This document shows, piece by piece, positions 23,903-33,495 of a stretch of DNA of 64,000 nucleotides. A model generated the notes under the pieces. That model was not told where the DNA came from. It ran no database searches and saw only the letters and a program-made list of their open reading frames with translations. The stretch comes from JB111 sp049856295 (GTDB taxonomy: Bacteria; Actinomycetota; Actinomycetes; Actinomycetales; Actinomycetaceae). Where the stretch lies: assembly GCF_049856295.1 (NCBI RefSeq), contig NZ_JBNDMZ010000005.1, forward strand, positions 1 to 64,000, written 5' to 3'. The position numbers and the translations under genes were made by a program. The stretch's first letter is position 1. The number at the start of each line of letters is the position of its first letter.

Positions 23903-26580
23903 GCGCCCGCCACGGCCGTGCGGACCGCCGCGAGCGCGGCCGGGACCGCCGAGGCGTCCGTCCCGCCGCCCTGTGCGACGTCGTCCTTGCCTCCGCCACC
24001 GCCGCCGAGCTCGCCGGACGCGGTCCGGACGAGCTGCCCGGCACGGGCGCCGGCCTCGCGCGCGGCCGCGTTGGTGGCGACGACGACGAGGGGCCGGTCG
24101 TTCGCGGTGCCGACGAGCGCGACGACGAGCGGGCGCGACTCGCCGGCCCGGCCGCGGACGTCGAGGGCGAGCGTGCGCAGGTCGTCGGCGCCGGAGACGG
24201 CACCGAGGTCCGCGGAGACGAGGGTGACGCCCCCGAGATCCTCGCCCGCGTCGAGCAGGTCGCCGCCCCGGCGCAGGAGCTCGGCCTGCTGCAGGCTCGC
24301 CAGCTGCTTCTCGGCGCCCTTGAGCTTCGTCATGAGCGAGCCGATGCGGTCGACGAGCTCGTCCGGGCGGGACCCGACGAGCTGGCCGAGCTGGGAGACG
24401 ATCGCCTTCTCGCGTGCCTGGTTCTGGTAGGCGCCGGCGCCGACGAGTGCGTCGACGCGACGCACGCCCGAGCCGATCGACGACTCCCCCAGCACGGTGA
24501 CGAGGCCGAGGTTGCCGGTGCGATCCACGTGGGTGCCGGCGCACAGCTCCTTCGACCAGTCGCCGCCGATCGAGACCACGCGGACGCGGTCCCCGTACTT
24601 CTCGCCGAACAGGGCGATCGCTCCCGCGGCGCGGGCGTCGTCGAGGCTCATCGTCTCGTCGGTGACGTCGAGGTCCTCGGTGAGGCGCTCGTTGACGCGG
24701 CCCTCGATGTCCCCGAGGACACCGGCGTCGACCGCCGCACCGTGGCGGAAGTCGAACCGCACGCGTGAGGGCGAGTTCTCGGACCCGGCCTGGGTCGCCT
24801 GCTCACCGAGGTGCTCGTGCAGCGACTTGTGGATCATGTGGGTCGCCGTGTGGGCGCGGGCGATGTGGCGGCGCCGCTCGGTGTCGATCGCCGCGTGCAC
24901 GCCCTCGTCGAGGGTCACGGTGCCCTCGGTGAGCGTGCCGCGGTGGACGGACAGGCCCTTGACGGGCTGCTGGACGTCAGCGACGTCGATCACCCCGCCG
25001 CCGACGAGGCGGATCTCGCCCTGGTCGGCGAGCTGGCCGCCCTGCTCCGCCCAGAAGGGGGTGCGGTCGAGGACGAGCTCGACGTCGGCGGGGGCGTTCG
25101 CCGTCGGGGCCGGGATCCCGTCGACGAGCAGGCCGACGACCCGGCCCTCCGCCTCGGCGTCGTGGTACCCGAGGAAGTCCACCGGACCGCCGAGGCGGCT
25201 GAGGATCTCGTTGTAGACGCTCGTGTCGACGTGGCCCGACTTCTTCGCCATCGCGTCGGCGCGCGCGCGCTGGCGCTGCTCGCCCATGAGCGTGCGGAAG
25301 CCCTCCTCGTCGACGGACACGCCCTGCTCGGCGGCCATCTCGAGGGTGAGGTCGATGGGGAACCCGTACGTGTCGTGCAGCGCGAAGGCGTCGGCCCCGG
25401 ACAGGCGGGCGGCGGTCGGGCCGCCCTGCTCCTTGGCCTTCGTCACCGCGGTGTCGAGGATCGTCGTCCCCGCGGTCAGGGTGCGCAGGAACGCGTCCTC
25501 CTCGCCGTAGGCGATGTCGGAGATCCGCGCGAAGTCCGTCCCCAGCTCGGGGTACGTCTCCGCCATCGCGTCGCGGGAGACGGGGAGGAGCTCGGGCAGC
25601 ACGGCCTCCTCGACGCCCAGCAGGCGCACCGAGCGCACGGCACGGCGGATGAGGCGGCGCAGGACGTAGCCGCGGCCGTCGTTGCCCGGGCGGACGCCGT
25701 CGCCGATGAGCATGAGGGAGGAGCGGACGTGGTCGGCGACGAGACGCAGCCGCACGTCGTCCTCGGCGTCGGCGCCGTAGCGTCGTCCCGTCAGCTCCTC
25801 GGTGCGAGCGATGACCGGGTGGACCTGGTCGGTCTCGTAGATGTTGTCCTTGCCCTGGAGCAGGTAGGCCATGCGCTCGAGGCCGGCGCCGGTGTCGATC
25901 GACTTGCTCTCGAGCTCGCCGAGCAGCGGGTAGTCCTTGCCCTGGCCGGGCCCCCGGAGGAACTGGTCGAAGACGAGGTTCCAGATCTCGAGGTAGCGGT
26001 CGCCGCCGGGGTCGACCGTGCCGCCCTCGGCCTCGGGCCCGAACTCCGGGCCCCTGTCGTAGTGCCACTCGCCGCACGGGCCCGCGGGGCCGGGCTGGCC
26101 CGTGTCCCAGAAGTTCTCCTCGCGCGGAAGACGCACGATGTGGGCGGGGTCGAGGCCGATCTCGCGGACGAGGTGGTCGTAGGACTCGGAGTCCTCGTCC
26201 CACAGCGTGATCCACATGCGGTCGCCGTCGAGGCCGAGGCCGCGCTCGGCGTCGGTGATGAACTCCCACGACAGGTCGATCGCGCCCTGCTTGAAGTAGT
26301 CGCCGAAGCTGAAGTTGCCGCACATCTGGAAGAACGTGCCGTGCCGCGTGGTGCGGCCGACGTTCTCGATGTCGTTGGTGCGGATGCACTTCTGCACCGA
26401 GGCCATGCGCGGGTGGGGTGCCTTCTCCGTGCCGATGATGTACGGGATGAAGGGCACCATCCCGGCGATCGTGAACAGCAGCGAGGGGTCGGGCGACACG
26501 AGCGACGCCGACGGGACGACCTCGTGGCCGTGCCGGGCGAAGTGCTCGTTCCACCGGCGGTGGATCTCGGCGGTACGCAT
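23899..26580 (-). CDS. alaS: Alanyl-tRNA synthetase
   Basis: 893 residues, standard length. Opening MRTAEIHRRWNEHFARHGH; class II motif region FTIAGMVPFIPY and RTTRHGTFFQMCGNFSFGDYFK; the editing domain zinc site HTATHMIHK with the later CAGTHVDRTGN; and the C-terminal DHHA1-like domain ending VALVGTANDRPLV and GGGGGGKDDVAQGGG. It charges tRNA-Ala and clears Ser/Gly errors. Start at 26580 is set by homology although the frame is open to 26727. First gene of the coupled alaS-ruvX-mltG-aroE series; no T-box was seen in its leader. Confidence 0.98.
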   Translation of the reverse strand: MRTAEIHRRWNEHFARHGHEVVPSASLVSPDPSLLFTIAGMVPFIPYIIGTEKAPHPRMASVQKCIRTNDIENVGRTTRHGTFFQMCGNFSFGDYFKQGAIDLSWEFITDAERGLGLDGDRMWITLWDEDSESYDHLVREIGLDPAHIVRLPREENFWDTGQPGPAGPCGEWHYDRGPEFGPEAEGGTVDPGGDRYLEIWNLVFDQFLRGPGQGKDYPLLGELESKSIDTGAGLERMAYLLQGKDNIYETDQVHPVIARTEELTGRRYGADAEDDVRLRLVADHVRSSLMLIGDGVRPGNDGRGYVLRRLIRRAVRSVRLLGVEEAVLPELLPVSRDAMAETYPELGTDFARISDIAYGEEDAFLRTLTAGTTILDTAVTKAKEQGGPTAARLSGADAFALHDTYGFPIDLTLEMAAEQGVSVDEEGFRTLMGEQRQRARADAMAKKSGHVDTSVYNEILSRLGGPVDFLGYHDAEAEGRVVGLLVDGIPAPTANAPADVELVLDRTPFWAEQGGQLADQGEIRLVGGGVIDVADVQQPVKGLSVHRGTLTEGTVTLDEGVHAAIDTERRRHIARAHTATHMIHKSLHEHLGEQATQAGSENSPSRVRFDFRHGAAVDAGVLGDIEGRVNERLTEDLDVTDETMSLDDARAAGAIALFGEKYGDRVRVVSIGGDWSKELCAGTHVDRTGNLGLVTVLGESSIGSGVRRVDALVGAGAYQNQAREKAIVSQLGQLVGSRPDELVDRIGSLMTKLKGAEKQLASLQQAELLRRGGDLLDAGEDLGGVTLVSADLGAVSGADDLRTLALDVRGRAGESRPLVVALVGTANDRPLVVVATNAAAREAGARAGQLVRTASGELGGGGGGKDDVAQGGGTDASAVPAALAAVRTAVAGA

Positions 26581-26709
26581 CTGGCCTCCGGAGTGGGGGG
26601 TGTGGGTCCGTCGGGGGCGATGGGGCCCGGACGGACTCGGGGCAGGGTATCGCGACGAGACGCGAACGTTACCTATCGGCGTTCCGGCTGATCCTGCGGC
26701 CGGCTGAGA

Positions 26710-26750
26710 CACCGGCGCCCCGGTCACGAGGGTGACCGGGGCGCACGGTG
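26710..26750. terminator. Terminator hairpin after rpsD
   Basis: A 13-bp perfect stem (26715-26727 with 26732-26744, loop GAGG), extended by CACCG/CGGTG after one bulged base. It starts 9 bp beyond the rpsD stop on the minus strand and lies upstream of alaS, so it should separate the two. Confidence 0.8.
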
Positions 26751-26758
26751 GGGGTGGA

Positions 26759-27382
26759 TCAGCGCGAGTAGTACTCGACGACGAGCTGCACGTCGCAGGT
26801 CACGGGGACCTCGGGACGGGCCGGGCGCCGCGTGAGCTCGGCGCGCAGCTTCTCGAGCTGGACGTCGAGGTACGGCGGGAGCTCCGGGAGGACGTCGCGG
26901 TGCCCGCCGGCGGCGGCGACCTGGAACGGCGTCGTCGTCTGCGAGCGCGGCTTGACCTGGATGACCGAGCCGGGCTGCACGCGGAACGAGGGGCGGTCGA
27001 CGATCTTGCCGTCGACGAGGATGTGGCGGTGGACGACCGCCTGGCGGGCCTGCGCGGTGGTGCGGGCGAAGCCCGAGCGCAGCACGAGGGCGTCGAGACG
27101 CATCTCGAGCAGCTCGACGAGCGACTCACCGGTCATGCCCGGCTCGCGGCGCGCCTCCTCGAAGACGCGGGCCATCTGGGCCTCGCGGATACCGTACTGG
27201 GCGCGCAGGCGCTGCTTCTCCTTCAGACGGACGGAGTAGTCCGAGTCCTGGCGGCGACGGGCGCGGCCGTGCTCACCGGGGCCGTAGGGGCGCTTGTCGA
27301 AGTACTTCTGCGCCTTGGGGGTCAGGGCGATGCCGAGTGCGCGGGAGAGGCGCACCTGACGGCGGGTACGGCTGGGGGCCAT
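26759..27382 (-). CDS. rpsD: 30S ribosomal protein S4
   Basis: 207 residues. Recognised by KYFDKRPYGPGEHGRARRR, LKEKQRLRAQYGIREAQMARVFEEA and the S4 RNA-binding domain (MRLDALVLRSGFARTTAQARQAVVHRHILVDG). It has no cysteines, so it is the zinc-free form. S4 starts 30S assembly. It lies outside an alpha operon, between rarA and alaS, as seen in some Micrococcales. The 139-bp leader to rarA holds two stable dyads (27445-27461 and 27485-27503), which could be a site of S4 autogenous control. Confidence 0.97.
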   Translation of the reverse strand: MAPSRTRRQVRLSRALGIALTPKAQKYFDKRPYGPGEHGRARRRQDSDYSVRLKEKQRLRAQYGIREAQMARVFEEARREPGMTGESLVELLEMRLDALVLRSGFARTTAQARQAVVHRHILVDGKIVDRPSFRVQPGSVIQVKPRSQTTTPFQVAAAGGHRDVLPELPPYLDVQLEKLRAELTRRPARPEVPVTCDVQLVVEYYSR

Positions 27383-27444
27383 GCGTGTTCCTTACTCGTG
27401 TCACGACCGATCGGCGCTGCGCCGTCGGCGTGGGGTCGACTCTG

Positions 27445-27503
27445 GCCGGCTGCGAGCCGGCGGTGGCCAGGACCCCGGGAGCGCCTGCGCCGAAGGGGCG
27501 CAG
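27445..27503 (-). promoter_or_regulatory. Two hairpins in the rarA-rpsD gap (rarA terminator / rpsD leader)
   Basis: CTGCGCC/GGCGCAG arms (27485-27503, 5-base loop) lie just after the rarA stop and may end that transcript. GCCGGCT/AGCCGGC (27445-27461, 3-base loop) is flanked by CTGGCC and GGCCAG, allowing a longer branched fold. A TATCCT at 27515-27520 on the minus strand could be a -10 for rpsD. Ribosomal protein leaders often bind their product; that is inference here. Confidence 0.45.
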
Positions 27504-27521
27504 GACAACCAGGGCAGGATA

Positions 27522-28883
27522 TCAGCGGTCCCCGCGCTGGATCGAGCGCACGGCAGCCAGGCGGGCTGTGATCTCCCGCTCGTGGCCGTGGGTCGTCGGC
27601 CGGTAGTAGGTGGTGCCCGCCAGATCGTCGGGCAGGTAGTCCTGCCGGAGCACGCCGCGCGGGTCGTCGTGCGGGTACCGGTAGCCGGCGCCGTGACCGA
27701 GCGCCTCGGCCCCGGCGTAGTGGGCGTCGCGCAGGTGCTGCGGCACCTGGCCGGAGCGGCCCTTGCGCACGTCGGCCAGCGCCTCGTCGATGCCGACGAT
27801 CGCGGCGTTGGACTTCGGCGCCGAGGCGATGTGGATGACCGCCTGCGCGAGCGGGATCCGCGCCTCGGGCATCCCGATGAGCTGGACGGCCTGCGCCGCC
27901 GCCACGGCCGTGGGCAGCGCGGTCGGGTCCGCCATCCCGACGTCCTCGGAGGCGTGCACGATGAGGCGACGCGCGATGAACCGGGCGTCCTCCCCCGCCG
28001 CGATCATCCGGGCGAGGTAGTGCAGCGCGGCGTCGACGTCGGACCCGCGCATCGACTTGATGAACGCGGAGATGACGTCGTAGTGCTGGTCGCCGTCGCG
28101 GTCGTAGACCACGGCCGCCACGTCGACGGCGGCCTCGACGTGGGCGGTGGTGATCTGCTCGTCCCCCGCGTCCTCCGCGGCGGCGGCCGCGGCCTCGAGG
28201 ACCGTGAGGGCCTTGCGGGCGTCCGGCCCGGCGAGTCGCACGAGCACGGCTGCCGCGTCGTCGTCGAGGGTGAGGGAGCCGTCGAGCCCGCGCTCGTCGG
28301 CGAGGGCTCGACGCACGACCTCGGCGACGTCGTCGGGCCCCAGCGGGTGCAGGGTGAGCAGGAGGGAGCGCGACAGGAGCGGGGCCTGGACGGAGAAGCT
28401 CGGGTTCTCCGTGGTGGCGGCGACGAGCGTGATCCACCGGTTCTCCACCGCCGGGAGCAGTGCGTCCTGCTGGGTGGAGGTGAAGCGGTGCACCTCGTCG
28501 ACGAACAGGACGGTCTCGCGGCCCGAGGTCACGAGGTCGCGGCGGGCGGACTCGACGACGGCGCGCACGTCCTTGACGCCGGCCGTGACGGCGGACAGCT
28601 CGACGAACCGTCGGCCGGACGCGCGGGCGACGAGGTAGGCGATCGTCGTCTTCCCGGTGCCGGGCGGGCCCCAGAGCACGACCGACGCCGGGGACGTGCG
28701 TCGCGCGCCGGCGGCGTCGGCGGGCTCGAGCAGGCGGCGCAGGGGCTGCCCGGGGGCCAGGAGGTGCTCCTGCCCGAGGACCTCGTCCGCGCTCGCGGGT
28801 CGCATCCGCACGGCGAGCGGGGCGCCGGCCGACGCGGCGGGCGTGCCGTCGTCGGAGGTCGAGGCGGAGGTGAACAGGTCCAC
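27522..28883 (-). CDS. rarA: Replication-associated recombination protein A (MgsA/RarA AAA+ ATPase)
   Basis: 453 residues. N-terminal Pro-rich start, then RMRPASADEVLGQEHLL, Walker A GPPGTGKT (72-79), Walker B VLFVDEVHRF, the sensor NPSFSVQAPLLSR, and the C-terminal tetramerisation domain KSMRGSDVDAALHYLARM and ASEDVGMADP. RarA acts at stalled replication forks. Its neighbour order with alaS matches other actinobacteria. The region upstream (28884-29071) carries dyad repeats rather than an obvious promoter. Confidence 0.97.
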   Translation of the reverse strand: MDLFTSASTSDDGTPAASAGAPLAVRMRPASADEVLGQEHLLAPGQPLRRLLEPADAAGARRTSPASVVLWGPPGTGKTTIAYLVARASGRRFVELSAVTAGVKDVRAVVESARRDLVTSGRETVLFVDEVHRFTSTQQDALLPAVENRWITLVAATTENPSFSVQAPLLSRSLLLTLHPLGPDDVAEVVRRALADERGLDGSLTLDDDAAAVLVRLAGPDARKALTVLEAAAAAAEDAGDEQITTAHVEAAVDVAAVVYDRDGDQHYDVISAFIKSMRGSDVDAALHYLARMIAAGEDARFIARRLIVHASEDVGMADPTALPTAVAAAQAVQLIGMPEARIPLAQAVIHIASAPKSNAAIVGIDEALADVRKGRSGQVPQHLRDAHYAGAEALGHGAGYRYPHDDPRGVLRQDYLPDDLAGTTYYRPTTHGHEREITARLAAVRSIQRGDR

Positions 28884-28921
28884 CGCCCCAGCCTACGGAG
28901 CCGCCCCGACACCCGGTGCTC

Positions 28922-29030
28922 GTCGAGATTGCGGTTGGTGGGCGCCCGCACCCTCCCAACCGCAATCTCGACAACGACGAACCGCAATCTCGACGAACAA
29001 GCGGACGCGACGGCTCAGCCGCACTCTCGG
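28922..29030. repeat. Cluster of dyad repeats with core AACCGCAATCTCGAC
   Basis: GTCGAGATTGCGGTT (28922-28936) faces AACCGCAATCTCGAC (28958-28972); with flanking GG/CC the stem is 17 bp, perfect, with a 17-base loop. A second copy of AACCGCAATCTCGAC follows at 28980-28994, and a diverged copy, CAGCCGCACTCTCGG, at 29016-29030. All lie between rarA and the MMPL gene. Related words occur at 43610-43625 and 43654-43669. This looks like a dispersed intergenic repeat family, or a multi-site operator. Confidence 0.7.
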
Positions 29031-29071
29031 CCAGTGAATTGCGGCGGACGGTCGGGCTGCGCGGTGGGACC

Positions 29072-31381
29072 ATGTCCCACGTGTTCCGCGCACTCGGCCG
29101 ACTGGTCACCTCGTTCCCCCGCACCGTCGTCGCCGTGTGGGCGGTCGTCGTCCTCGTCACCGGCGCCTGGGCGCTGACGGGGCTCGGCGGCCAGGGGCTG
29201 TTCGACCGGATGGCCGCGGGCGACGAGCCGATCATCGAGGGCTCGGAGTCGACGATCGCGAGCCGGGCCCTCGACGAGTCCTCCACGGCCGCCGACTCCG
29301 TGACGATGGTGGTCACCGGCATCGACGTGGCCGACCCGGAGGTCCAGGCCGCCGTCGTGGAGACCCTCGGCCCGCTCACCTCCGAGCTCGGCGAGATCGA
29401 CGGCGTCGCGCAGGCCGTCTCCCCCGCCGCGTTCCCCGGCGGCGTCACCGACGAGCAGGCCGCGCCGTTCGTCTCCGCCGCCGGCGACGGGGTCGCGGTC
29501 TCCGCCACGATCGACGCCGCCGCGGACCTCGAGGCGACTCACTCCGAGGTCGTCGAGGCGATGGAGGCCACCGACCTCGCTCCCCTCGGAGACGACGCCG
29601 AGGCCCACCTCACCTCCGGCGAGCTCGTCGTCGACGCGATCAACGCCCAGATCCAGACCGACCTCGTCAAGGGCGAGGCCATCGGGCTGCCGATCGCGCT
29701 GCTCATCATGGTCCTCGTCTTCGGCGGCTTCCTCGCCGCGGCGCTGCCCGTCATCGGCGCGCTGGCCTCGATCGTCACCGGCATGGGCGTCCTGCTCGCG
29801 CTCACGTGGACGATGGACATCCAGTCGTTCGTCCTCAACGTCGTCACCGTCCTCGGCCTCGGCCTCTCGATCGACTACGGACTCCTCGTCGTCTCCCGGT
29901 TCCGCGAGGAGGTCGCACGGATCACGCACGACGACGAACAGCCCGGCGCCGCCCATGTCGAGACGCCCGACACCCGCGGCACGCACGACGACGACACCCG
30001 CCCCGGCTCCCCCCTGGTCCGCCGCGACCCGCGACTGCTCGCCGCGGTGAGGACCACCGTCGAGACCGCCGGCCGCACCGTGTTCTTCTCGGCGGTCACC
30101 GTGGCGATCTCCGTGGCCGGCCTGCTCCTCATGCGGCCGGACATCCTCACGACGATCTCGGCGGGCGCCGTCGCCGTCGTGCTCCTCGCCGTCGTCGCTG
30201 CAGTCACGCTCGTCCCGGCGATCCTCGTGCTCGTCGGTCACGTCCTTGCCCGCGGCTCCGCGCTCGCCCGCGTCCCTGGCCTGCGGGTCCTCGTCCGGGC
30301 CTTCGGCGACACGGGCTCCGACGACGGCGCCTTCGCCCGCCTCGCCCGGTTCGTCCACCGCCACCCGTGGGCGATCCTCGTCGGCGTCGTCGCGCTGCTC
30401 GCGGCCGCTGTCGTCCCGCTCGGCAGCATGACGCTGCGCGCGTCGACGATCGAGATGGTTCCCGCGGACACGAGCACCGGGCAGGCCGTGCGCACGGTCG
30501 CCGAGGACTACCCCGCGCTCGGGTTCGCCGACGTCTACACGATCGCCGACGCCTCCCCCGAGGAGCTCGGCGACTGGAGCGACCAGGTCGGCGCGATCGA
30601 CGGTGTCGAGGCCGTCGGAACCCCGAGCCCGCTCGAGGACGGTCGCTCGCTCGTCACCACGCAGCTGACCACCGACGACCCCGGGGACGCCACCGGCGTG
30701 GCCGTCACCGAGGAGATCCGTGCCCTCGACCCCGGCTTCGAGACGTTCACCGGTGGTACCGCCGGCGCCCAGATCGACTTCACCGACGCCCTGATCGACG
30801 GGCTCCCGCTGACGGCGGGCGTCGTCGTCGTGGCCGTGTTCGTCCTGCTCTTCCTCATGACCGGGTCGCTCCTCATCCCGCTCAAGGCGCTGCTCATCAA
30901 CCTGCTGTCGATCGCGGCGTCGCTCGGGCTGACGAGCTGGCTGTTCACCAGCGAGACCGGGTCGAGCCTCATCGGCCTGGGCGAGCCGCACGCGGGGCTG
31001 GAGACCTACGTGGTGGCGATCATCGTCGCGTTCGGGTTCGGCCTCGCGATGGACTACGAGGTCTTCCTTCTTGCGCGGATCAAGGAGTACTGGGACTCGA
31101 CCGGGGACAACGACCTCGCCGTCGAGCGGGGGCTGCAGCGCTCGGGCCGGATCATCACCTCGGCGGCGGCGATCATCATCGCCGTGTTCCTCGGCTTCGC
31201 CCTCGGGGAGATCGACGCGATCCAGCAGGTCGGCCTCGGGCTCGCGCTCACGGTCCTCATCGACGCGACCCTCGTGCGCATGCTGCTCGTGCCCGCCACG
31301 ATGACGCTGCTGGGCCGCTGGAACTGGTGGGCGCCCGCGCCGCTGCGCCGCCTGTACTCCCGCTTCTCGATCGAGCACTGA
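29072..31381 (+). CDS. MMPL-family RND transporter
   Basis: 769 residues with the repeated RND layout: one helix near 14-36, an exported domain, five helices (about 200-390), then a helix near 430, a second exported domain and five more. Family motifs are LGLGLSIDYGLLVVSRFREE in the first half and AFGFGLAMDYEVFLLARIKEYWD in the second, each with the proton-relay Asp-Tyr. A His/Asp/Arg-rich insert (about 285-325) sits in the central cytoplasmic loop. Such proteins export lipids or drugs using proton force. Start ATG at 29072; the frame is open to 28916 only by chance. An MFS gene follows after 1 base. Confidence 0.92.
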   Translation: MSHVFRALGRLVTSFPRTVVAVWAVVVLVTGAWALTGLGGQGLFDRMAAGDEPIIEGSESTIASRALDESSTAADSVTMVVTGIDVADPEVQAAVVETLGPLTSELGEIDGVAQAVSPAAFPGGVTDEQAAPFVSAAGDGVAVSATIDAAADLEATHSEVVEAMEATDLAPLGDDAEAHLTSGELVVDAINAQIQTDLVKGEAIGLPIALLIMVLVFGGFLAAALPVIGALASIVTGMGVLLALTWTMDIQSFVLNVVTVLGLGLSIDYGLLVVSRFREEVARITHDDEQPGAAHVETPDTRGTHDDDTRPGSPLVRRDPRLLAAVRTTVETAGRTVFFSAVTVAISVAGLLLMRPDILTTISAGAVAVVLLAVVAAVTLVPAILVLVGHVLARGSALARVPGLRVLVRAFGDTGSDDGAFARLARFVHRHPWAILVGVVALLAAAVVPLGSMTLRASTIEMVPADTSTGQAVRTVAEDYPALGFADVYTIADASPEELGDWSDQVGAIDGVEAVGTPSPLEDGRSLVTTQLTTDDPGDATGVAVTEEIRALDPGFETFTGGTAGAQIDFTDALIDGLPLTAGVVVVAVFVLLFLMTGSLLIPLKALLINLLSIAASLGLTSWLFTSETGSSLIGLGEPHAGLETYVVAIIVAFGFGLAMDYEVFLLARIKEYWDSTGDNDLAVERGLQRSGRIITSAAAIIIAVFLGFALGEIDAIQQVGLGLALTVLIDATLVRMLLVPATMTLLGRWNWWAPAPLRRLYSRFSIEH

Positions 31382-31382
31382 G

Positions 31383-32657
31383 GTGCGGCTCCTCGTCGAC
31401 CTCACCCCGCTGCGCGAGTCGGTCCCCTACCGGCACCTGTGGATCGGCCAGCTCGCGTCCGCCGTCGGCGCCCAGCTCGCCACGACCGCGATCGCGCTCC
31501 AGCTCTACGCGCAGACCGGGTCCTCGATGTCGGTCGGGCTCGTCGGGCTGTTCGCGCTCGTGCCCATCGTCGTCGTCGGCCTGTACGGGGGAGCCGTCGT
31601 CGACGTGTTCGACCGCCGGAAGGTCGCGCTCGCCGGTGGCGTGCTCCTGTGGGTCACCGGCGCGCTCAACGTCACGCAGGCGGCGCTCGGCAACACGCAC
31701 CCGTGGGTGCTCTACGCGCTCGTCGCGCTGCACTCGACCGGGTTCGCGATCGTCTCCCCCGCGCGCTCGTCCATCTACCCGCGCCTCCTGCCGCCCGAGC
31801 AGCTGCCCGCGGCCAACGCGCTCAACGCGATCGTCATGTCCGGGTCGATGTTCGTCGGCCCCCTGCTCGCCGGGTTCATGGTCGAGCACGTCGGGTACAC
31901 GGCGACCTACCTCGGGGACGCCCTGCTGTACACGGTGGCGATGTGGGGGATGTGGACGCTGCCGCCCGTGCCGCCGCAGGGGTCGGTCGCCGGGGTCCGC
32001 GCCCGGATGCCGGGGCTGCGGTCCGTCGCCGACGGCGTGCGGTTCCTCGCCACGGCCCCCAACATCCGGATGACGTTCCTCACCGACTTCTGCGCCATGG
32101 TGCTCGCCAACCCGCGGGCGCTCCTGCCGGCGGTCGCCATCGTCTGGCTCGGCGGCACCGAGGGGACCACCGGCGTCCTCTCGGCCGCGATCGCCGCGGG
32201 GGCGCTGCTCGCCCTCACCTTCTCCGGGCCCGTGGGACGCGTGCGCCGCCAGGGTGTGGGGACGGTGGCGGCGGTCGGCGCGTACGGCGTCGCGGTCGGG
32301 CTCGCCGGGGTCGCCGTGCTGGTCGGCGGGCAGCTCGGCACCACGTGGGCCCTCGTGCTCGTGTGCGCGGCGCTCGCGCTGTCCGGCTCGGCGGACTCGA
32401 TGGCGATGGTCTTCCGCACGACGATCCTCCAGGTGGCCACCCCCGACCACCTGCGCGGGCGGCTCCAGGGGATCTTCATCGTGGTCGTGGCCGGCGGGCC
32501 CAGGCTCGGCGAGTTCCTCCTCGGCTCGCTCGCCACGGTGACCGGCGAGGGCTGGGCGCTCGTCGGCGCGGGGGTGGCGTGCGTCGTGGCGCTCACCGTG
32601 CTCGTGTCGGTCCAGCGCCGTTTCCTCGACTACGACGCCGCGGACCCGCGGCCCTGA
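31383..32657 (+). CDS. MFS exporter (EntS-like)
   Basis: 424 residues, twelve predicted helices. The opening PLRESVPYRHLWIGQLAS, the loop-2 motif GAVVDVFDRRKVALAGG and SPARSSIYPRLLPPEQLPAANALNAIVMSGSMFVGPLLAG are typical of the MFS_3 / enterobactin-exporter-like group. The GTG start follows the MMPL stop by one base, so the pair is an operon and may serve one substrate or one stress response. Direction would be export; substrate unknown. Confidence 0.88.
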   Translation: MRLLVDLTPLRESVPYRHLWIGQLASAVGAQLATTAIALQLYAQTGSSMSVGLVGLFALVPIVVVGLYGGAVVDVFDRRKVALAGGVLLWVTGALNVTQAALGNTHPWVLYALVALHSTGFAIVSPARSSIYPRLLPPEQLPAANALNAIVMSGSMFVGPLLAGFMVEHVGYTATYLGDALLYTVAMWGMWTLPPVPPQGSVAGVRARMPGLRSVADGVRFLATAPNIRMTFLTDFCAMVLANPRALLPAVAIVWLGGTEGTTGVLSAAIAAGALLALTFSGPVGRVRRQGVGTVAAVGAYGVAVGLAGVAVLVGGQLGTTWALVLVCAALALSGSADSMAMVFRTTILQVATPDHLRGRLQGIFIVVVAGGPRLGEFLLGSLATVTGEGWALVGAGVACVVALTVLVSVQRRFLDYDAADPRP

Positions 32658-32697
32658 CGACGGTGCCTGCCGCGTCGAGCAGGACCTGCGGAGGCCG

Positions 32698-33495
32698 TCA
32701 GCGCAGGAACAGCTTCCGCAGCCGCACGGTGGTCAGCCACAGCCCCGCGGCCACCATCGCCACGTAGTACCCGAGGTGCCCGAGCGTGGCCAGGTCGACG
32801 TGCCCGACGCTCAGGTGCCGCATGAGCTCGACCCCGTGCCAGAGCGGGAGCGCCTGGACGAACCACTGCACGGCCTCGGGGTAGACGTCGATCGGGTAGA
32901 GCGTGGCCGAGAGCAGGAACATCGGCAGCATGACGAACCCGATGACGTCCATCTGCTGGAAGCTCGTCATGAAGCTCGTGATCCCCATGCCGACGGCGGC
33001 GAAGCCGAACGCCACGAGGACGGCCGCCGGGACCATGAGCAGGGCCCACCAGCTGGTGACCAGGCCCATCATCGCCATGACGCCGAGGAAGCCGCTCGCG
33101 TAGAGGAACCCGCGGAACAGGGCCATGAGGATCTCGCCGAGGGCCACGTCGAGCGGGCCGAGGCTCGTCTGCAGCATCGCCTGGTAGAGCTTGGCGAAGC
33201 GGAGCTTGAAGAAGACGTTGAAGGTCGAGTCGTAGATCGCGCCGTTCATCGCCGAGGTCGCGAGCAGCGCCGGCGCGATGTAGGCGGCGTACTCGACCGT
33301 CCGCCCGCCGGGGCCGCTCACCTCCCCGACGAGCCCGCCCATGCCGATGCCCATGGCCAGCAGGTAGAGCACCGGCTCGAAGAACCCCGAGACGACGATG
33401 ATCCAGTTCTGCGCAAGGACCACCTTGAAGCCGCGCTCGAGGACCGCACCCACGTTGCCGGCCCACAGGGACCGCACCACCGACCGCGCGCTCAC
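32698..33495 (-). CDS. ABC-2 type transporter permease (second subunit)
   Basis: 265 residues with six helices. FEPVLYLLAMGIGMGG, the repeated GEILMALFRGFLYASGF and the C-terminal MLPMFLLSATLYPIDVYPEAVQWFVQALPLWHG are the ABC-2 (DrrB/NodJ) pattern. The GTG overlaps the stop of the first permease (GTGA). Two different permeases plus one ATPase imply a heterodimeric exporter. Confidence 0.9.
   Translation of the reverse strand: MSARSVVRSLWAGNVGAVLERGFKVVLAQNWIIVVSGFFEPVLYLLAMGIGMGGLVGEVSGPGGRTVEYAAYIAPALLATSAMNGAIYDSTFNVFFKLRFAKLYQAMLQTSLGPLDVALGEILMALFRGFLYASGFLGVMAMMGLVTSWWALLMVPAAVLVAFGFAAVGMGITSFMTSFQQMDVIGFVMLPMFLLSATLYPIDVYPEAVQWFVQALPLWHGVELMRHLSVGHVDLATLGHLGYYVAMVAAGLWLTTVRLRKLFLR

Noticed and set aside
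26581..26758. T-box leader for alaS
   Set aside because: Only a plain terminator-like hairpin for rpsD was found; no T-box core sequence was seen.
28922..29030. Possible CRISPR array
   Set aside because: Repeats are inverted and irregularly spaced, only three good copies, and no cas genes are present.
29015..31405. 796-residue minus-strand frame
   Set aside because: Antisense of the MMPL gene; Asp/Arg/Glu/Gly-rich without any motif.
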